DNA from: Caprella mutica
Taxonomy: Eukaryota > Arthropoda > Malacostraca > Amphipoda > Caprellidae
Assembly: GCA_947561585.1 (NCBI GenBank)
Contig: CANNZV010001471.1
Span: forward strand, 186,001 to 250,000
DNA: 64,000 nt
Reading direction: 5' to 3'
The position numbers were made by a program, and so were the translations under genes. The notes below the pieces were generated by a model. The model did no database searches. It saw only the letters and a program-made list of their open reading frames with translations, and had not been told where the DNA came from. Positions 22,311 through 32,892 of this stretch are shown one piece after another; position 1 is the first letter of the stretch; each line of letters starts with the position of its first letter.

Positions 22311-23276
22311 ATATGGATTATGGTGTCGATTTTGCTTTATGGTATATACTGTAATATTCTACCAGTATACATAGATTCTTTTCTAATTTGTAAGCTCGTA
22401 AGTTAAATACAAATTGAATGAGTTAGTAGGAATATATAATAAAGCAATAAGAGGTGTATGTATGATATATAACCTGCACAGCTTTACCGTCCTTCTTCCT
22501 TCTCTGCCCAGATAGTTAAATTAATGTCCACGGAGATTTTAATTATTCCAGTGAATCATAACTGTGAAGTTAATTAGTCGTTTAAAACACTTCTTAATGA
22601 GTCCTCTGTGTACTTTTGCCTTAGGCATGGAAAACATGCTCAGGGCAAATCTCAGCAGCAGAAAAATACTCTAATGGGATGAGCTAATTCACTTCGCGAA
22701 TGAATTGAGTTCAAACTTTTCTCTTGTGTATCTTTCGCGAGAGGTTCTTTTTACGCTTTCTGTTTTACTATTAACAGTATATACTGCAGATATGAATGAA
22801 TGTTCTGGATTTTATAGACTATCACAAAAAGCATTTTTCTTCACTTTAATGAGCAAACTGTGGTTTATGAATTTATGATATATATGAGAAATAAGTATTG
22901 CTAAAGAATTTCTTTATGTTGAGAATAAATGTTTAATTCTATATTGATAATTATCAAAATGTTAATCCAATTACCGTAAAATTTAAATGGGAAAATGCTA
23001 AATATGTAAGTAAATAGTGATACATGTTCAATTACTATATTATATAATAGGAATATTATTTAATTATGTTAATTAGCTTGTATGTATTACCTCATCGACT
23101 CACTTCTTGTTATATTACGCATAATATTTTTAAAATGCTTTATTCTATTGATTGTGATACAACATATAAAATGTATAGTGAATGAAATCACACTGGGAAA
23201 AATTTAGTCATAGCAATACTACGTAAGAGTATCAATGCTTTATATTTTGATGAAATGTTATTTAAATGATATCGAG
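22311..23276. other. Intergenic, no gene seen
   Basis: AT-rich sequence with no supported gene, RNA or array. Confidence 0.4.
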
Positions 23277-23345
23277 TAAAAGTTCCGAGTTAATTATTGG
23301 ACGCTTTCATACTTTCGATCATATAAGAAATAATTGTATAAAAAT
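23277..23345. mobile_element. Family A left arm
   Basis: GTTCCGAGTTAATTATTGGACG then CATACTTTCGATCATATAAG. The nearest right arm is at 24231-24275 (TATATGACCGATAATGTGGAACT). If they are the two ends of one element, it would be about 1 kb and contain the 23340-24115 features. Confidence 0.55.
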
Positions 23346-23620
23346 ATAAGATAAATGAAAAAAGTTAACCGCGGTGGAGTGACGTAGAATTACGTCGGAT
23401 AACTGATGTGTTATATGAATTAGGATTTCAGACGGAGTACCTCGTCATGGTGATCTACGTTGGAATGACGTTACGAATATAGACGTCGGACGTCGTTGTA
23501 TTTACAGCGTAGGAAATACGTATGTTTCAAATTTAAGATGGAGTTATCAATCTAGATTATTGATACATGGAGATTTGACGTCGTACGACATCTTCAACTC
23601 TACGTTGAATCCCACGTCTG
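23346..23620. other. ACGT-rich patch
   Basis: About ten ACGT tetranucleotides occur in 250 bp, many as TGACGT, GACGTC or TACGTCG, in sequence otherwise close to 60 percent AT. No open frame spans it. It could be a strongly diverged tandem repeat or a cluster of bZIP-type sites. Confidence 0.45.
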
Positions 23621-23772
23621 ATTCAATTTGCAATGTTATCGAGGTGTTGAGCTACAATAATTTAACCTTGATACAATAAAAACAATATTAATATATTATT
23701 ATACTTTAAATTTATTTCTAATATCACTACGTTCATATCTACATTTGTTTTGAATTCTGTAAGCCTTGGCAT

Positions 23773-24114
23773 TTATTTGAGAACTGTTCGACTCACACAT
23801 GCATGAATATTAATTCTATATATCACTGAGAAAGAAGAAATATTAATATTTACATCTGAAAGCTCATTTCCCTTCATTTGAATGGGCACTGTGTGTAAAA
23901 TTGGTTTATTGAAAGCAGTCTTGCGAATCATTCCGTCTGCCTGGACCTCTGAAGGCAACCCTCTGATTATAGGCAACTTAAAAAAGAGAGGCAGATGCAC
24001 TCTCAGATGCTTAATAGATGTGTGCTCAAATAAGTATATAGTGTTCCTTACCTGAAATGCCGAAGAGAAATATTTGTAAAAGAAAGCATGGAAGAGCATT
24101 GATGCCAGACACAT
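23773..24114 (-). CDS. Possible exon, product unknown
   Basis: The minus strand is open for 113 codons. A strong acceptor-like stretch (CTCTTCGGCATTTCAG) ends at about 24053. The following open stretch has balanced composition (for example VHLPLFFKLPIIRGLPSEVQ and KPILHTVPIQMKGNELSD) until an AT-rich tail where a GATGTAAAT donor could end the exon near 23850. I do not recognise the peptide. The same CAG is followed by GTAAGG, so the site could also be read as a donor. It lies between two possible family A arms and may be transposon-derived. Confidence 0.22.
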   Translation of the reverse strand: MCLASMLFHAFFYKYFSSAFQVRNTIYLFEHTSIKHLRVHLPLFFKLPIIRGLPSEVQADGMIRKTAFNKPILHTVPIQMKGNELSDVNINISSFSVIYRINIHACVSRTVLK

Positions 24115-24230
24115 GTTTTGGTGTACGGATAGATAATGATGTAAATGTTATATAAAATATAATGGAAAGTTATAGGTTTCAACGCTACCGATCAAAATAG
24201 CCAGTTAGAATATTGAATTGTATGCTTTTA

Positions 24231-24275
24231 TTATATGACCGATAATGTGGAACTTTCCAATAGTTGCGCAAACTT
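24231..24275. mobile_element. Family A right arm
   Basis: TATATGACCGATAATGTGGAACT and CCAATAGTTGCGC match the right arm with several changes. Confidence 0.5.
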
Positions 24276-25289
24276 ATTTCTTTCGACTAGTTATGATGGA
24301 TCAAAAATAGAAGCATTATGATTATTATTTAATAAGCTTTTTTCAACATCCATTGTCTAATAACACTGACACCTACTTTCTTATAATTAGAAACATTAGT
24401 CTGAAAATAATATCATTGAAAGAGGTGAAAAATCTCTCAATTTTAATACACCCCTAAAGTTACAGAATCTTGAAAACATTGTCTGGTGGATTTGTAGTTT
24501 TTGTTATAGTTGAAGCTGTAACAAAAATTAAGAATATGAATGAATTACTTTTTAGAGCTATTATTTTTAGGCATATATAGATAACAAATTATTAATTTAA
24601 TTGGTCATTTAATTCTTGAGTAGGAATGATTGTATATTAAGGTTTGTTTATAAATCATTTTAATTATATCTAAAAACAAACAGACTCAAACCTATCAAAC
24701 TCACTTCAAAATCACATCTGGAAATTCAAAACACAGGCCACTCCCCTGAGTTTCACATTGTTATTGTTCGAGTCAGTCCTTTCAGCTAAGTGCGCATGGT
24801 GCTATCATTAAACTCTGATATACTATACTATATTGTATATCTATAGTTCCACTTGCTCTGTGTGTCCTTCCTTCCTTTCGTCCAGTGATCCTTATCGTCC
24901 CACTTCCCACTTTGAAATGTTATTAGGTTTTAGGTAACTTTCCGTCAGTCTTATTCGAATTATTGATTTGAAAAGTGATTCATTGTCTTACAAACAAGTT
25001 CTATATTGATGAAACACTTTCTGCAGAATCTGCTACAGTTTCGCTAGAAGTCAATCCAACTCCTGCTTTTTACCGAGCTTAGAACTGTAGCAGTTCCGCT
25101 TATAATAAGATTTCTTGTTGGCTCTATTGACAGCCTAAACAGGCAGAACTTATCGATTAGGAAAGAATAAAATAAAAAAGTGGCCATAAAATGATCTTTA
25201 GTTTTCTAAAACTGATGGCCATTCATGGCAGACTAAAGAAAACTTGTTTCCTATAGAGGCTACTTTCTCACTCAGGAATCTGCATTCAG
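24276..25289. other. Intergenic, no gene seen
   Basis: The stretch 24700-24950 is less AT-rich and pyrimidine-biased but without an open frame. Nothing is recognised. Confidence 0.35.
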
Positions 25290-25535
25290 TATAGAAAAAT
25301 CCACTATATAGGAGTCCACTATAGTGGAATCCACTATAGAGGAGTTCACTATAGAGGAGTCCACTATAGAGGAGTCCATTATAGAGGAGTCCACTATAGA
25401 GGAGGCCACTATATAGAGGAGTCCACTATAGAAGAGCCCACTGCAGACGGGTCCACTATAGAAGAGTCCACTATAGAAGAGTCCACTATAGAAGAGTCCA
25501 CTATAGAGGAGTCCACCATAAAGGATTCAACTGTA
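25258..25535. mobile_element. Family F half-element with 15-bp array
   Basis: The left part (CTCACTCAGGAATCTGCATTC) matches the central spacer of the foldback element at 59551-59886 (CTTACTCAGGACTCTACATTC). It is followed by about 15 copies of a 15-bp unit GTCCACTATAGAGGA with many variants (GAAGAG, TATAGAGG insertions). It looks like an older half of the same kind of element. Confidence 0.8.
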
Positions 25536-25985
25536 TCTCCTCTTCAGCATCCAAATAACCCTTTCTTAGTACACGTTTTCAAGTGCATAAATAGCTCAGG
25601 AAGACCATCTCCCGAAGTACCATCATTTGCGAGATATTTGCACTGCCAGAGCACCAGGTTTTAAAATGGAGTGAACGATCCACCTCTCCAGTCCTTGCAT
25701 GCAATTTATATGTAAATAGATTTCAGGCAAATACAATCTCCAAAGTAATGAGATTCTTCTCTGGTACACTAAACATAATATCAGCTTGCAAAAATTACAA
25801 AAAGTAACATCACTGTTCTATAAAAGTGTGAAATCAATGGATTTTAAATTGAATAGATGCAACATCGTCCCATCTGACCGAACGTTTCAAACCAATATTT
25901 TAGAGTAGGAAAATTAAATCAGAAAAATTGTAAAATGATAGGGATATGAATAATTTATATATAAATATGAATATTAAATTTATAT
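25536..25985. other. Intergenic, no gene seen
   Basis: GC content is moderate at 25560-25720, with no convincing open frame. Confidence 0.35.
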
Positions 25986-25989
25986 TTCT

Positions 25990-26250
25990 CAGTATTCGTA
26001 TAAGTTATCAAGATCAGATGACGCGCAGTCGTAGAGCGCAAACCTTTGCCACCGCTTATAAATGACCTTGACCTTGACCTTTCACCTGATCGCTCCCAAA
26101 ATCTAATCAATTGGTTCCTGGATAATGACCAATCGTCCAACCAAATTTCAGGCAATTTGGTTTAATAATTTTTGAGTTATGCGAATAACAAGATGATAAA
26201 TAAATAAATGCCGACTAAAAGATAACCTTTCGCACTTTGCGAAGGTAAGC
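25990..26250 (+). mobile_element. SINE-like retroelement
   Basis: In order: a GC-rich head (GACGCGCAGTCGTAGAGCGC), a direct triplet of TGACCT (TGACCTTGACCTTGACCT at 26063-26080), and a conserved-looking body about non-coding sense (CCAACCAAATTTCAGGCAAT, TTTTTGAGTTATGCGAATAA). A short (AAAT)n tract follows, then a terminal hairpin CCTTTCGC/GCGAAGG (26227-26245). The overall plan, a head, TGACCT repeats, 'ACCAAATTTCA' body and A-rich tail, is that of SINEs widespread in invertebrates. I infer the class from pattern memory. The minus-strand open frame 26155-25955 is its shadow. Confidence 0.6.
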
Positions 26251-26374
26251 ATTTAATGAAATAAAGTTTAATGCTCACAAATACGTATTTGCATATGTTC
26301 TAATTCCTCAAAGTTTTTCTCCAGGTTCAGGGAAATAAAATGAGTTTATGGGATGATATCGTAGAACTGAGCTC

Positions 26375-26760
26375 TTAAAATTTTCAGTGTATAAATTTTT
26401 ACATGCTTCGGAAGTTTATTTTACTCCGTGTGCAACAATTGTACGAAACACTAATATGACGCTGAAGAAGAAGATTGTACTGCACTCTTTGTTTTAATTT
26501 CCTTTTGTGATTATATACAAAAAAACGTAACAAACATACTCTATTCAGCCTCAATTGTACCTATTGATTATTATCTGATGTAAATGAAAGTATGGATAAA
26601 TGGTTTTCTGTTGTTTAAGAAGTACATCACATTTATTCGAATATTTCCTATTGAATTAACTACACCTACCTGAAGCTGACTTTCAAAACAGACGGTGTAA
26701 AATCTTTTTCTTTGAACTTCAAATTAGCAAGTTGTAAGTAAAACGGATAATGAATTGTAT
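26375..26760. mobile_element. Family H dispersed repeat
   Basis: Second long copy, collinear with 13230-13600 over several blocks (GTACGAAACACTAATATGACG, TATCTGATGTAAATGA, AATATTTCCTATTGAATTAA, AAAACGGATAATG). It adds the palindromic pair GACGCTGAAGAAGAAG and AATCTTTTTCTTTGAACTTC. Confidence 0.7.
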
Positions 26761-26786
26761 ATATTGATTAGTAAAATCTTGGGTAT

Positions 26787-27145
26787 ATTCCTAGTTCACG
26801 TCCCTATTTCATTTAGGGACGTGAACTGGGAAGGGGTGTTTTATTTCTATTTTTTATCCCATTTTATGCACTATAAATAATAATAGACAGAAAATGAAGT
26901 ATGCTAAGTACATACACATATAAAACCAAAAAGGAATATTTGAAATTGAAATTCAGAAAATTATACGAAAACCATTATAAAAAAATTATAAATTTATAGA
27001 GAAAGCTAATTGTTTATGCAGATTTTATTATTTGTTACTACATGAATTACATAGAAAATACAAATAAAAGAGGGACCTAAAATAGGACGTTTAAATCCTT
27101 CCTAGTTCACGTCCCTAAAGGAAATAGGGACGTGAACTAGGAATT
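26787..27145. mobile_element. 359-bp element whose terminal repeats are hairpins
   Basis: Each end carries a self-complementary 43-45 bp block. At 27099-27143 the stem TTCCTAGTTCACGTCCCTA pairs perfectly (19 bp) across a 7-base loop. At 26789-26831 the same stem has two changes. The two blocks are also inverted repeats of each other (about 47 bp), so the element can fold three ways. The interior is AT-rich and non-coding. Confidence 0.85.
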
Positions 27146-27530
27146 AACCAAATCTCAAACCCTTCCTGCCTCCATATTATTTTACAATAATGTCTACACT
27201 TCAATATTTCAATTACATTTCTTGTAGAGAAAGAATATTATTATATTAAAGAAATAGTATTGAAATTTCTTAAATTGGATTAAATAGTTTAAAGAGAATG
27301 AAGAGCAAAGTTAGGAAATTAGTGCATTTAATTATTATTAAATATACTTTATTGGTGTAACATTATTCTTCAGTAAAGTCTCAGTAAATTATAGTTAGTT
27401 GTTAGACTTGAAACATCTTACATTATTCTCCACGTGTATATTGAATTACTACTAATAATAGTCATTTCTGCTGAATCATGCATATAGAGAAGCATAGTTA
27501 GGCAAGAGACATCTGGAAACAGCATGGGCT
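27146..27530. other. Intergenic, AT-rich
   Basis: No supported feature. Confidence 0.35.
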
Positions 27531-27532
27531 AA

Positions 27533-27742
27533 CTTCTAAGATATCGGACAGTTCCACATTTTCGATCATATAAGAAGAAATAGTACAAAGCTATTATTAT
27601 TTATCTCGGTATTTTAATTGGTATCCATGATACCTGCAGTATCATGGATACCAATTAAAATAAACAAAATATTCATAATCAATATATAATTTTGCTTTAA
27701 GAACGAAAATGTGAACGTGTTCGATAACTCAGAAAAGACTCT
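27533..27742. mobile_element. Family A element with inner palindrome
   Basis: The outer left arm is GATATCGGACAGTTCCACAT with TTTCGATCATATAAG. The right arm is weaker (GAACGAAAATGTGAACGTGTTCGATAAC). In the centre TTTTAATTGGTATCCATGAT meets its reverse complement around CCTGCAG, a nested perfect palindrome. Confidence 0.8.
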
Positions 27743-27806
27743 TGAATAATGTTGTTCAATTTCAATGTTCAAAAAACTAAATCCTAATAATTCCCCTCAG
27801 CTGCTC

Positions 27807-27839
27807 TATATAAGAGAGTCAGAACTGTTTCTTCAGAGT
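27807..27839 (+). promoter_or_regulatory. Candidate TATA/initiator core promoter
   Basis: TATATAAG at 27807-27814 is followed, with the first T 28 bases before the A, by TTCAGAGT (27832-27839), an arthropod-like initiator. The spacing is right for a TATA-driven start. A short ATG-led frame follows at 27864. Confidence 0.35.
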
Positions 27840-27863
27840 GTTGATATTTCGGTTAGTTCTTCA

Positions 27864-27992
27864 TGAGAAAGAGGAGGCGTCATTGTGATCACGTAAAGCT
27901 GTTGAATCAAATAAAAGTAACTCTTGCCGTGTTTACCCAGTGGACTGTTCACAAGACAGACACACTGTTGGTGTGTTTACAAGACAAATAAT
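27864..27992 (+). CDS. Short ORF downstream of the candidate promoter
   Basis: An ATG about 30 bases after the putative start opens 42 codons beginning MRKRRRHCDHVKLLNQ and ending at a TAA near 27990. Alternatively the frame could leave at a GTAAAG donor (about 27894), making this a short first exon. I do not recognise the peptide. The downstream 43-bp array would lie in the transcript or an intron. It is supported only by promoter position. Confidence 0.18.
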
Positions 27993-28040
27993 CTCGAGGA
28001 TTACAGATGCAAGTCATGCTTCCATCATCAGCTCGATATA

Positions 28041-28727
28041 CACCCTGTAACTCTGAGAGAAACATCTTATAGTATCAAAGTAGTACCTTGTAACTCTGAG
28101 AGAAACATCTCATAGTATCAAAGTAGTACCTTGTAACTCTGAGAGAAACATCTCATAGTATCAAAGTAGTACCTTGTAACTCTGAGAGAAACATCTCATA
28201 GTATCAAAGTAGTACCTTGTAACTCTGAGAGAAACATCTCATAGTATCAAAGTAGTACCTTGTAACTCTGAGAGAAACATCTCATAGTATCAAAGTAGTA
28301 CCTTGTAAATCTGAGAGAAACATCTCATAGTATCAAAGTAGTACCTTGTAACTCTGAGAGAAACATCTCATAGTATCAAAGTAGTACCTTGTAACTCTGA
28401 GAGAAACATCTCATAGTATCAAAGTAGTACCTTGTAACTCTGAGAGAAACATCTCATAGCATCAAAGTAGTACCTTGTAACTCTGAGAGAAACATCTCAT
28501 AGTATCAAAGTAGTACCTTGTAACTCTGAGAGAAACATCTTATAGTATCAAAGTAGTACCTTGTAACTCTGAGAGAAACATCTTATAGTATCAAAGTAGT
28601 ACCTTGTAACTCTGAGAGAAACATCTTATAGTATCAAAGTAGTACCTTGTAACTCTGAGAGAAACATCTTATAGCATCTAAGTAGTACATTGTAACTCTG
28701 AGAGAAACATCTCATAGTATCAAAGTA
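28041..28727. repeat. 43-bp minisatellite, 16 copies
   Basis: Unit ACCTTGTAACTCTGAGAGAA plus ACATCTCATAGTATCAAAGTAGT. Copies are almost identical; CATCTTATAG variants cluster at both ends, which suggests amplification from the centre. The short open frame that enters it (27924-28115) is not supported. Confidence 0.96.
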
Positions 28728-29625
28728 GTCACCTTTCTTTTTAAGAATTACTTAGCTAACCACGGCGTATTATCTGTGAGATTTGTAATACAAAGCCTGT
28801 AATACAAATCTATTTATAAATTCACATATCAAGTCTAGTTTGGTTAAATGGATCTCCTGCTTCAAGTTTCTTCAATGATGAATTTTCTAGTTTTCGAATA
28901 CGAGTTTTACGTTTCGGTTATTAATTTTCAGGTTGCAATTTGACAGCCACTTGCCGGAATTATTTTTTTATGACTTCTTTCTTTTTGTAACATTTTATTC
29001 ATTAAGAAAAAGTTAAAATGGTATACAATTATTATTCTCATCTTTAGGTGAATAATTAATTACAATTGGAAATGGACTAAAAGTGGAACGTTACATAAAT
29101 AAATGTTAGGATTGTTAACATCAAAATCTGAACCTTATTTATTTATTATTCAAATTGTTAAAATAAATGGAATCATTAATTGGAAACATTAATTCAAAAT
29201 TAACTTTTATATCTCATTATATATATTTTTTTAACCGCTTTTTATTTTGATTGTAGGTGAAATTTATTCACAGTAAAATTTATAAAAGAAATAATTGGTT
29301 TATGTAAAAAGTAATACAGCAAACAAATTGAAATCATAAAGAGAAATGATTTATCAGTTACCATAAGAGTTATAACAAATTGATGTAAGAACTGATGTAA
29401 GGTAAGTCAGTTTTTTGAAGGAGAATACAATTACGGAGATATGACTTAAGCATAATAATATATTCAATATAAACTATATAGGTACTTGAGGTAGGTCTTG
29501 CAAAATAGAACATATCTATTATACGAGGGATATCTTCATTTTATTTATACAGTGAAGACTTTCTTTGTTAATGTAAAGAGCTTCAGTTACTTATAGTCAT
29601 GTTCAAAGAAGTGTGCACAAAAAAG
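28728..29625. other. Intergenic, AT-rich
   Basis: No gene or repeat is recognised. Sequence is very AT-rich from 28970 to 29560. Confidence 0.4.
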
Positions 29626-30740
29626 TTATACTTCTTCTGTCTAAAATTTTAAAAATATAGTAAAGACGTACCGCTTAAAAGGTTTTTAAAATATTTTTTT
29701 TACTGCATAAGTTTCTATCGATGAAGTGACGCAAGGATAATGTTTTTCACATTTAATGTTTTTAAGGATAACAATTCTCTGATTGGTCGGGAAGGAGGAG
29801 GAGCCATCAGGGGGTAGAGCACTCAGTCGTTAATGCTCCGCCCCCAGTTGGTTCCTCCTCCTTGCATATAGTTATAAGTTGAATTAAATTACATTAGAGA
29901 TAATTAGAACTTTGAAATTCAACATCGATGGCTGTATAGTGTATAATGTAGTTTTTTTCAAGATATATTAACTTAATTACAAGGCATACTACGCCTTGAT
30001 ACGAATTTTAAACTCTTCAGCGCATAAGCAAATACGCACATACGAATGCACAGATGTGACCCTGCAATATTAGTTTACATAATTTATAAACTATACAGCA
30101 AGGTTATAAACACTGCAGTCAATAAGCCTTGCTATAGAGTTGGTTAAACGTTGTTTCATGGTATCCGTACACTGCACAAAGAATCATGAACAAATCCTTT
30201 TATACAAATATTTATTCTACCTTCTGTACAGTATATACAGTACGTAATGTAATATTGCAGGGTCACATCTGTGCGTTCATACCTTCGTATTAGTTTATAT
30301 CCAGGAAAGTCTAAAACTCGTATCAAGGCATTTAGTATACCTTGTGCTAATATATCTTGAGAATAATCAAGGTAATGTTGAATTTAGTCAGTTTAGTCAA
30401 ATAAAAAGAAGTTAAAGCATTCGATTATAAAAAGAAACCTTGTTTCTATGAAAAAATATTTATCTTGGGTCACCGAAGAGTCTTTCACAACACAACTGTA
30501 ATCATCTTAATATGAACCTGCGCAATACTCTCCCTTGTAATTAATATACCTTTGAGTTTGTTGTATCTGCTAGTTTGTTGCACTGCACACTTCATGAATG
30601 TTTTATTGACCATGCAGTGGGGTTAGGGGGGTGGGGGCGGCACGCTCCCCTATACACTCATTGGTCAATCTTCTTAGCCAATCAATGAGTGAGTAATCTT
30701 AAAAAGATTATCCAAGAAACTCATCGACTATTTTTGAAAT
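29626..30740 (+). mobile_element. Family C element, interrupted copy
   Basis: The left portion 29626-29957 and right portion 30540-30740 match the uninterrupted copies at 44985-45497 and, inverted, 32893-33405. The hallmark is a GC-rich hairpin: GGAGGAGGAGCCATCAGGGGG pairs with CGCCCCCAGTTGGTTCCTCC. The matching right-hand marker is GTTGTATCTGCTAGTTTGTT. The middle is occupied by another inserted element. No coding sequence. Confidence 0.75.
29958..30361. mobile_element. Inverted-repeat element nested in family C
   Basis: The ends TCAAGATATATTA and TAATATATCTTGA invert each other. The complementarity continues inward through CCTTGATACGA and GCACAGATGTGACCCTGCAATATT to give arms of about 115 bp. 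The central 150 bp is unique in the window. Confidence 0.82.
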
Positions 30741-31140
30741 TATATTCTTAAACATAAGAGTTATATTGAACATGGTAGATCTATTGTTATGAACATAAAA
30801 GTACATCGAAAGATCACATCATCAGTTGGTTAGTCGTAAATGGCCGAGGGTTGTGTCGTCACTAAGCGTCACTCCGAAACATCCTTCCTACCTACTAACC
30901 TGTGAGTGCACGTGACAGATCTAATTACAGGTAACTTTAAAACACTAGAGTTTAATTATAATTCTGCTGAGGAACACCATTGCAAGGCATCAATTCATTA
31001 CGACTGCTCACAGTTTGTCATTGCACCGAACTGTTCACTGACGCTTTCGAAATTAACCAACTGTGATTTTTACTCAACTTTGACTTGGAGTAGAGAGTGA
31101 ATTGCTTGGCATTTGTACAGGGTGGCTCAGGAAACATTAT
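30741..31140. other. Intergenic with unassigned open frame
   Basis: The plus strand from 30906 to 31100 is open for 64 codons (for example HCKASIHYDCSQFVIAPNCS) in locally less AT-rich sequence. No splice sites or homology that I can support, so I do not call a gene. Confidence 0.2.
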
Positions 31141-31281
31141 GGGGGTAAATTACAAGTTATCGACAGTTACACATCTTTTTAGAAAAATATACATAATAAT
31201 TGAAATTATTAAATGACCAAATTATATTTTTTGTTCTATGACCGAAGATGTGGAACTGTCCGATAATTCGTAACTTATCCT
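31141..31281. mobile_element. Family A inverted-repeat element
   Basis: Left GGGGGTAAATTACAAGTTAT then CGACAGTTACACATC. Right CTATGACCGAAGATGTGGAAC, TGTCCGATAATTCGTAACTTA. A short copy of about 140 bp. Confidence 0.75.
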
Positions 31282-31800
31282 TCCTTATGTAATATTTAGA
31301 TCTTTCAGGTAACATTGAGGTAAAATTGTCCCGAGGTTTTACCTCTGGTTTTATTCAGCGCCTTCATTTTACCATTTGTAACTATTTACTTGTCACCTCC
31401 ACACTTTATACTATGTGACTTTACTATGTGTACAGTTACCTAGAAAAGTCACATGGTACTATTTACTTGCCACCTAAACTTGCCAAATATGACATCTAAA
31501 GTTGCCATTCCTCACCATGCGTTTGCAGCACAATACCTCAACTTTAAAGAGCTTCTTTCGTCTTTTGTTGCTGTCAGTTAGACAAAGATACAACATCTCA
31601 TTGAAATCAATTACGTGACGTAACTTTTCAAGATTTTTTCATGATCGAAACTGTGTATTGTTTAACCGTTCAATAACTTGGAATCTACCCCACTGTCCAA
31701 CTAAAATATCAAATTGTTTAAATTTTTTGGATATTTATTAAAAATTAACCTACAACATACCATATTATAAACAGAAGATAAAATGACCATCCAATGAGGA
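31282..31800. other. Intergenic, no gene seen
   Basis: Local duplications of ACTATTTACTTG(T/C)CACCT occur at 31380 and 31455, with related phrases between them. Nothing else is supported. Confidence 0.4.
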
Positions 31801-31804
31801 CTAA

Positions 31805-31925
31805 AGGGATGCCACAGTACTCGAAAAGTGCATGTTATTATACGTAATTAAAATTAGGAAGTACACATTGAGTTTCATGAACCATGTCAACACCCACTTT
31901 CCCACTCCTGTGGGTGTCATAGCAT
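31805..31925. mobile_element. Family D inverted-repeat element (diverged)
   Basis: Left ATGCCACAGTACTCGAAAAGTG, right CACCCACTTTCCCACTCCTGTGGGTGTCAT. The same ends occur in the copies at 36843 and 46446. Confidence 0.55.
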
Positions 31926-32264
31926 TTCCTCACGATAGTTCCAAATGTTTTTTTTTTCGTTAGTCAGTAGCAGCTACTGTGGCATCAAAATCAGTTTATT
32001 TTTTCTTTCATCTCTGGTGTTCGTGATTTGAGAGCTGCACTTTCTGATTGATTGAAACAGGCCTTTGCGGAACAAATTAAACTTCCATCGACTTGTTCAC
32101 TACTTTTTGCCTCTGATCTGTCGGGCCGAATAAAAAACAAATTGCAACAGATATATCCCGACAAGCTCTTTGCTGTTTGCTAACAACAGTCACCAACAGA
32201 ATTGGATGGACTCGATCGAGAGTAGCGCCTCTGGTGGGTGGAACCCTTCCTAATTTAGAGAAGG
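31926..32264. other. Intergenic, no gene seen
   Basis: Moderate GC without an open frame. No feature is supported. Confidence 0.35.
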
Positions 32265-32545
32265 GGGTGAGTTACAAGTTATTGTACTGTTGAACATCTT
32301 CTATCATACGAGAAATATTATTTAACATTTTAACTCGTTACCTCTGCAAAAATGGGAAAGGATAGGTTTTTTAAATTGGTATATCCCTGCACTACGAAAG
32401 AATCGTCATCATGGATACTAAGCAATCAAGCTTGATACCAATTAAAATAACGAGTTAAAATGTTGATAAATATTTTATTTTCTTATATATGATTGTATAT
32501 GATTGTAAATATAGAACTATATATACGATAATTCGGAACTCCATT
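32265..32545. mobile_element. Family A element, long diverged copy
   Basis: Left GGGGGTGAGTTACAAGTTAT with GAACATCTTCTATCAT. An inner inverted pair of TTTTAACTCGTTA and TAACGAGTTAAAATGTT, with ATACCAATTAAAAT. A weak right end, ACGATAATTCGGAACTCC. Confidence 0.65.
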
Positions 32546-32892
32546 ATCTTATAGATTGTTATATATTGTATTAACAAAGTTACCGACATAAATGATTGTA
32601 TTTATCTAAAACTACCCTCCACTCTAAAATTATTATTACTCTATTCATTAGATGTAATTGACGTGACTGGTTATATGTAAAATTGCGAACCCATTCCAAA
32701 TGAGGTTTTATGTATTTATTATAATATGTAATTCAAATTGTACAGTGGGCTTTGCACTTTCGACTTTCGAAGTACAAAAAAATAGCATCTTTTCAATATT
32801 TCAAACCCAAAATAAGACTGATAGTCATATCATAAATGGCTATCTGTACGGCTACCTAAAAGCCATTACCCTAAAAAATGGGTCGTACCCCT
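32546..32892. other. Intergenic, no gene seen
   Basis: The 64-codon plus-strand frame at 32700-32894 is AT-rich and unrecognised. I do not call it. Confidence 0.35.
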
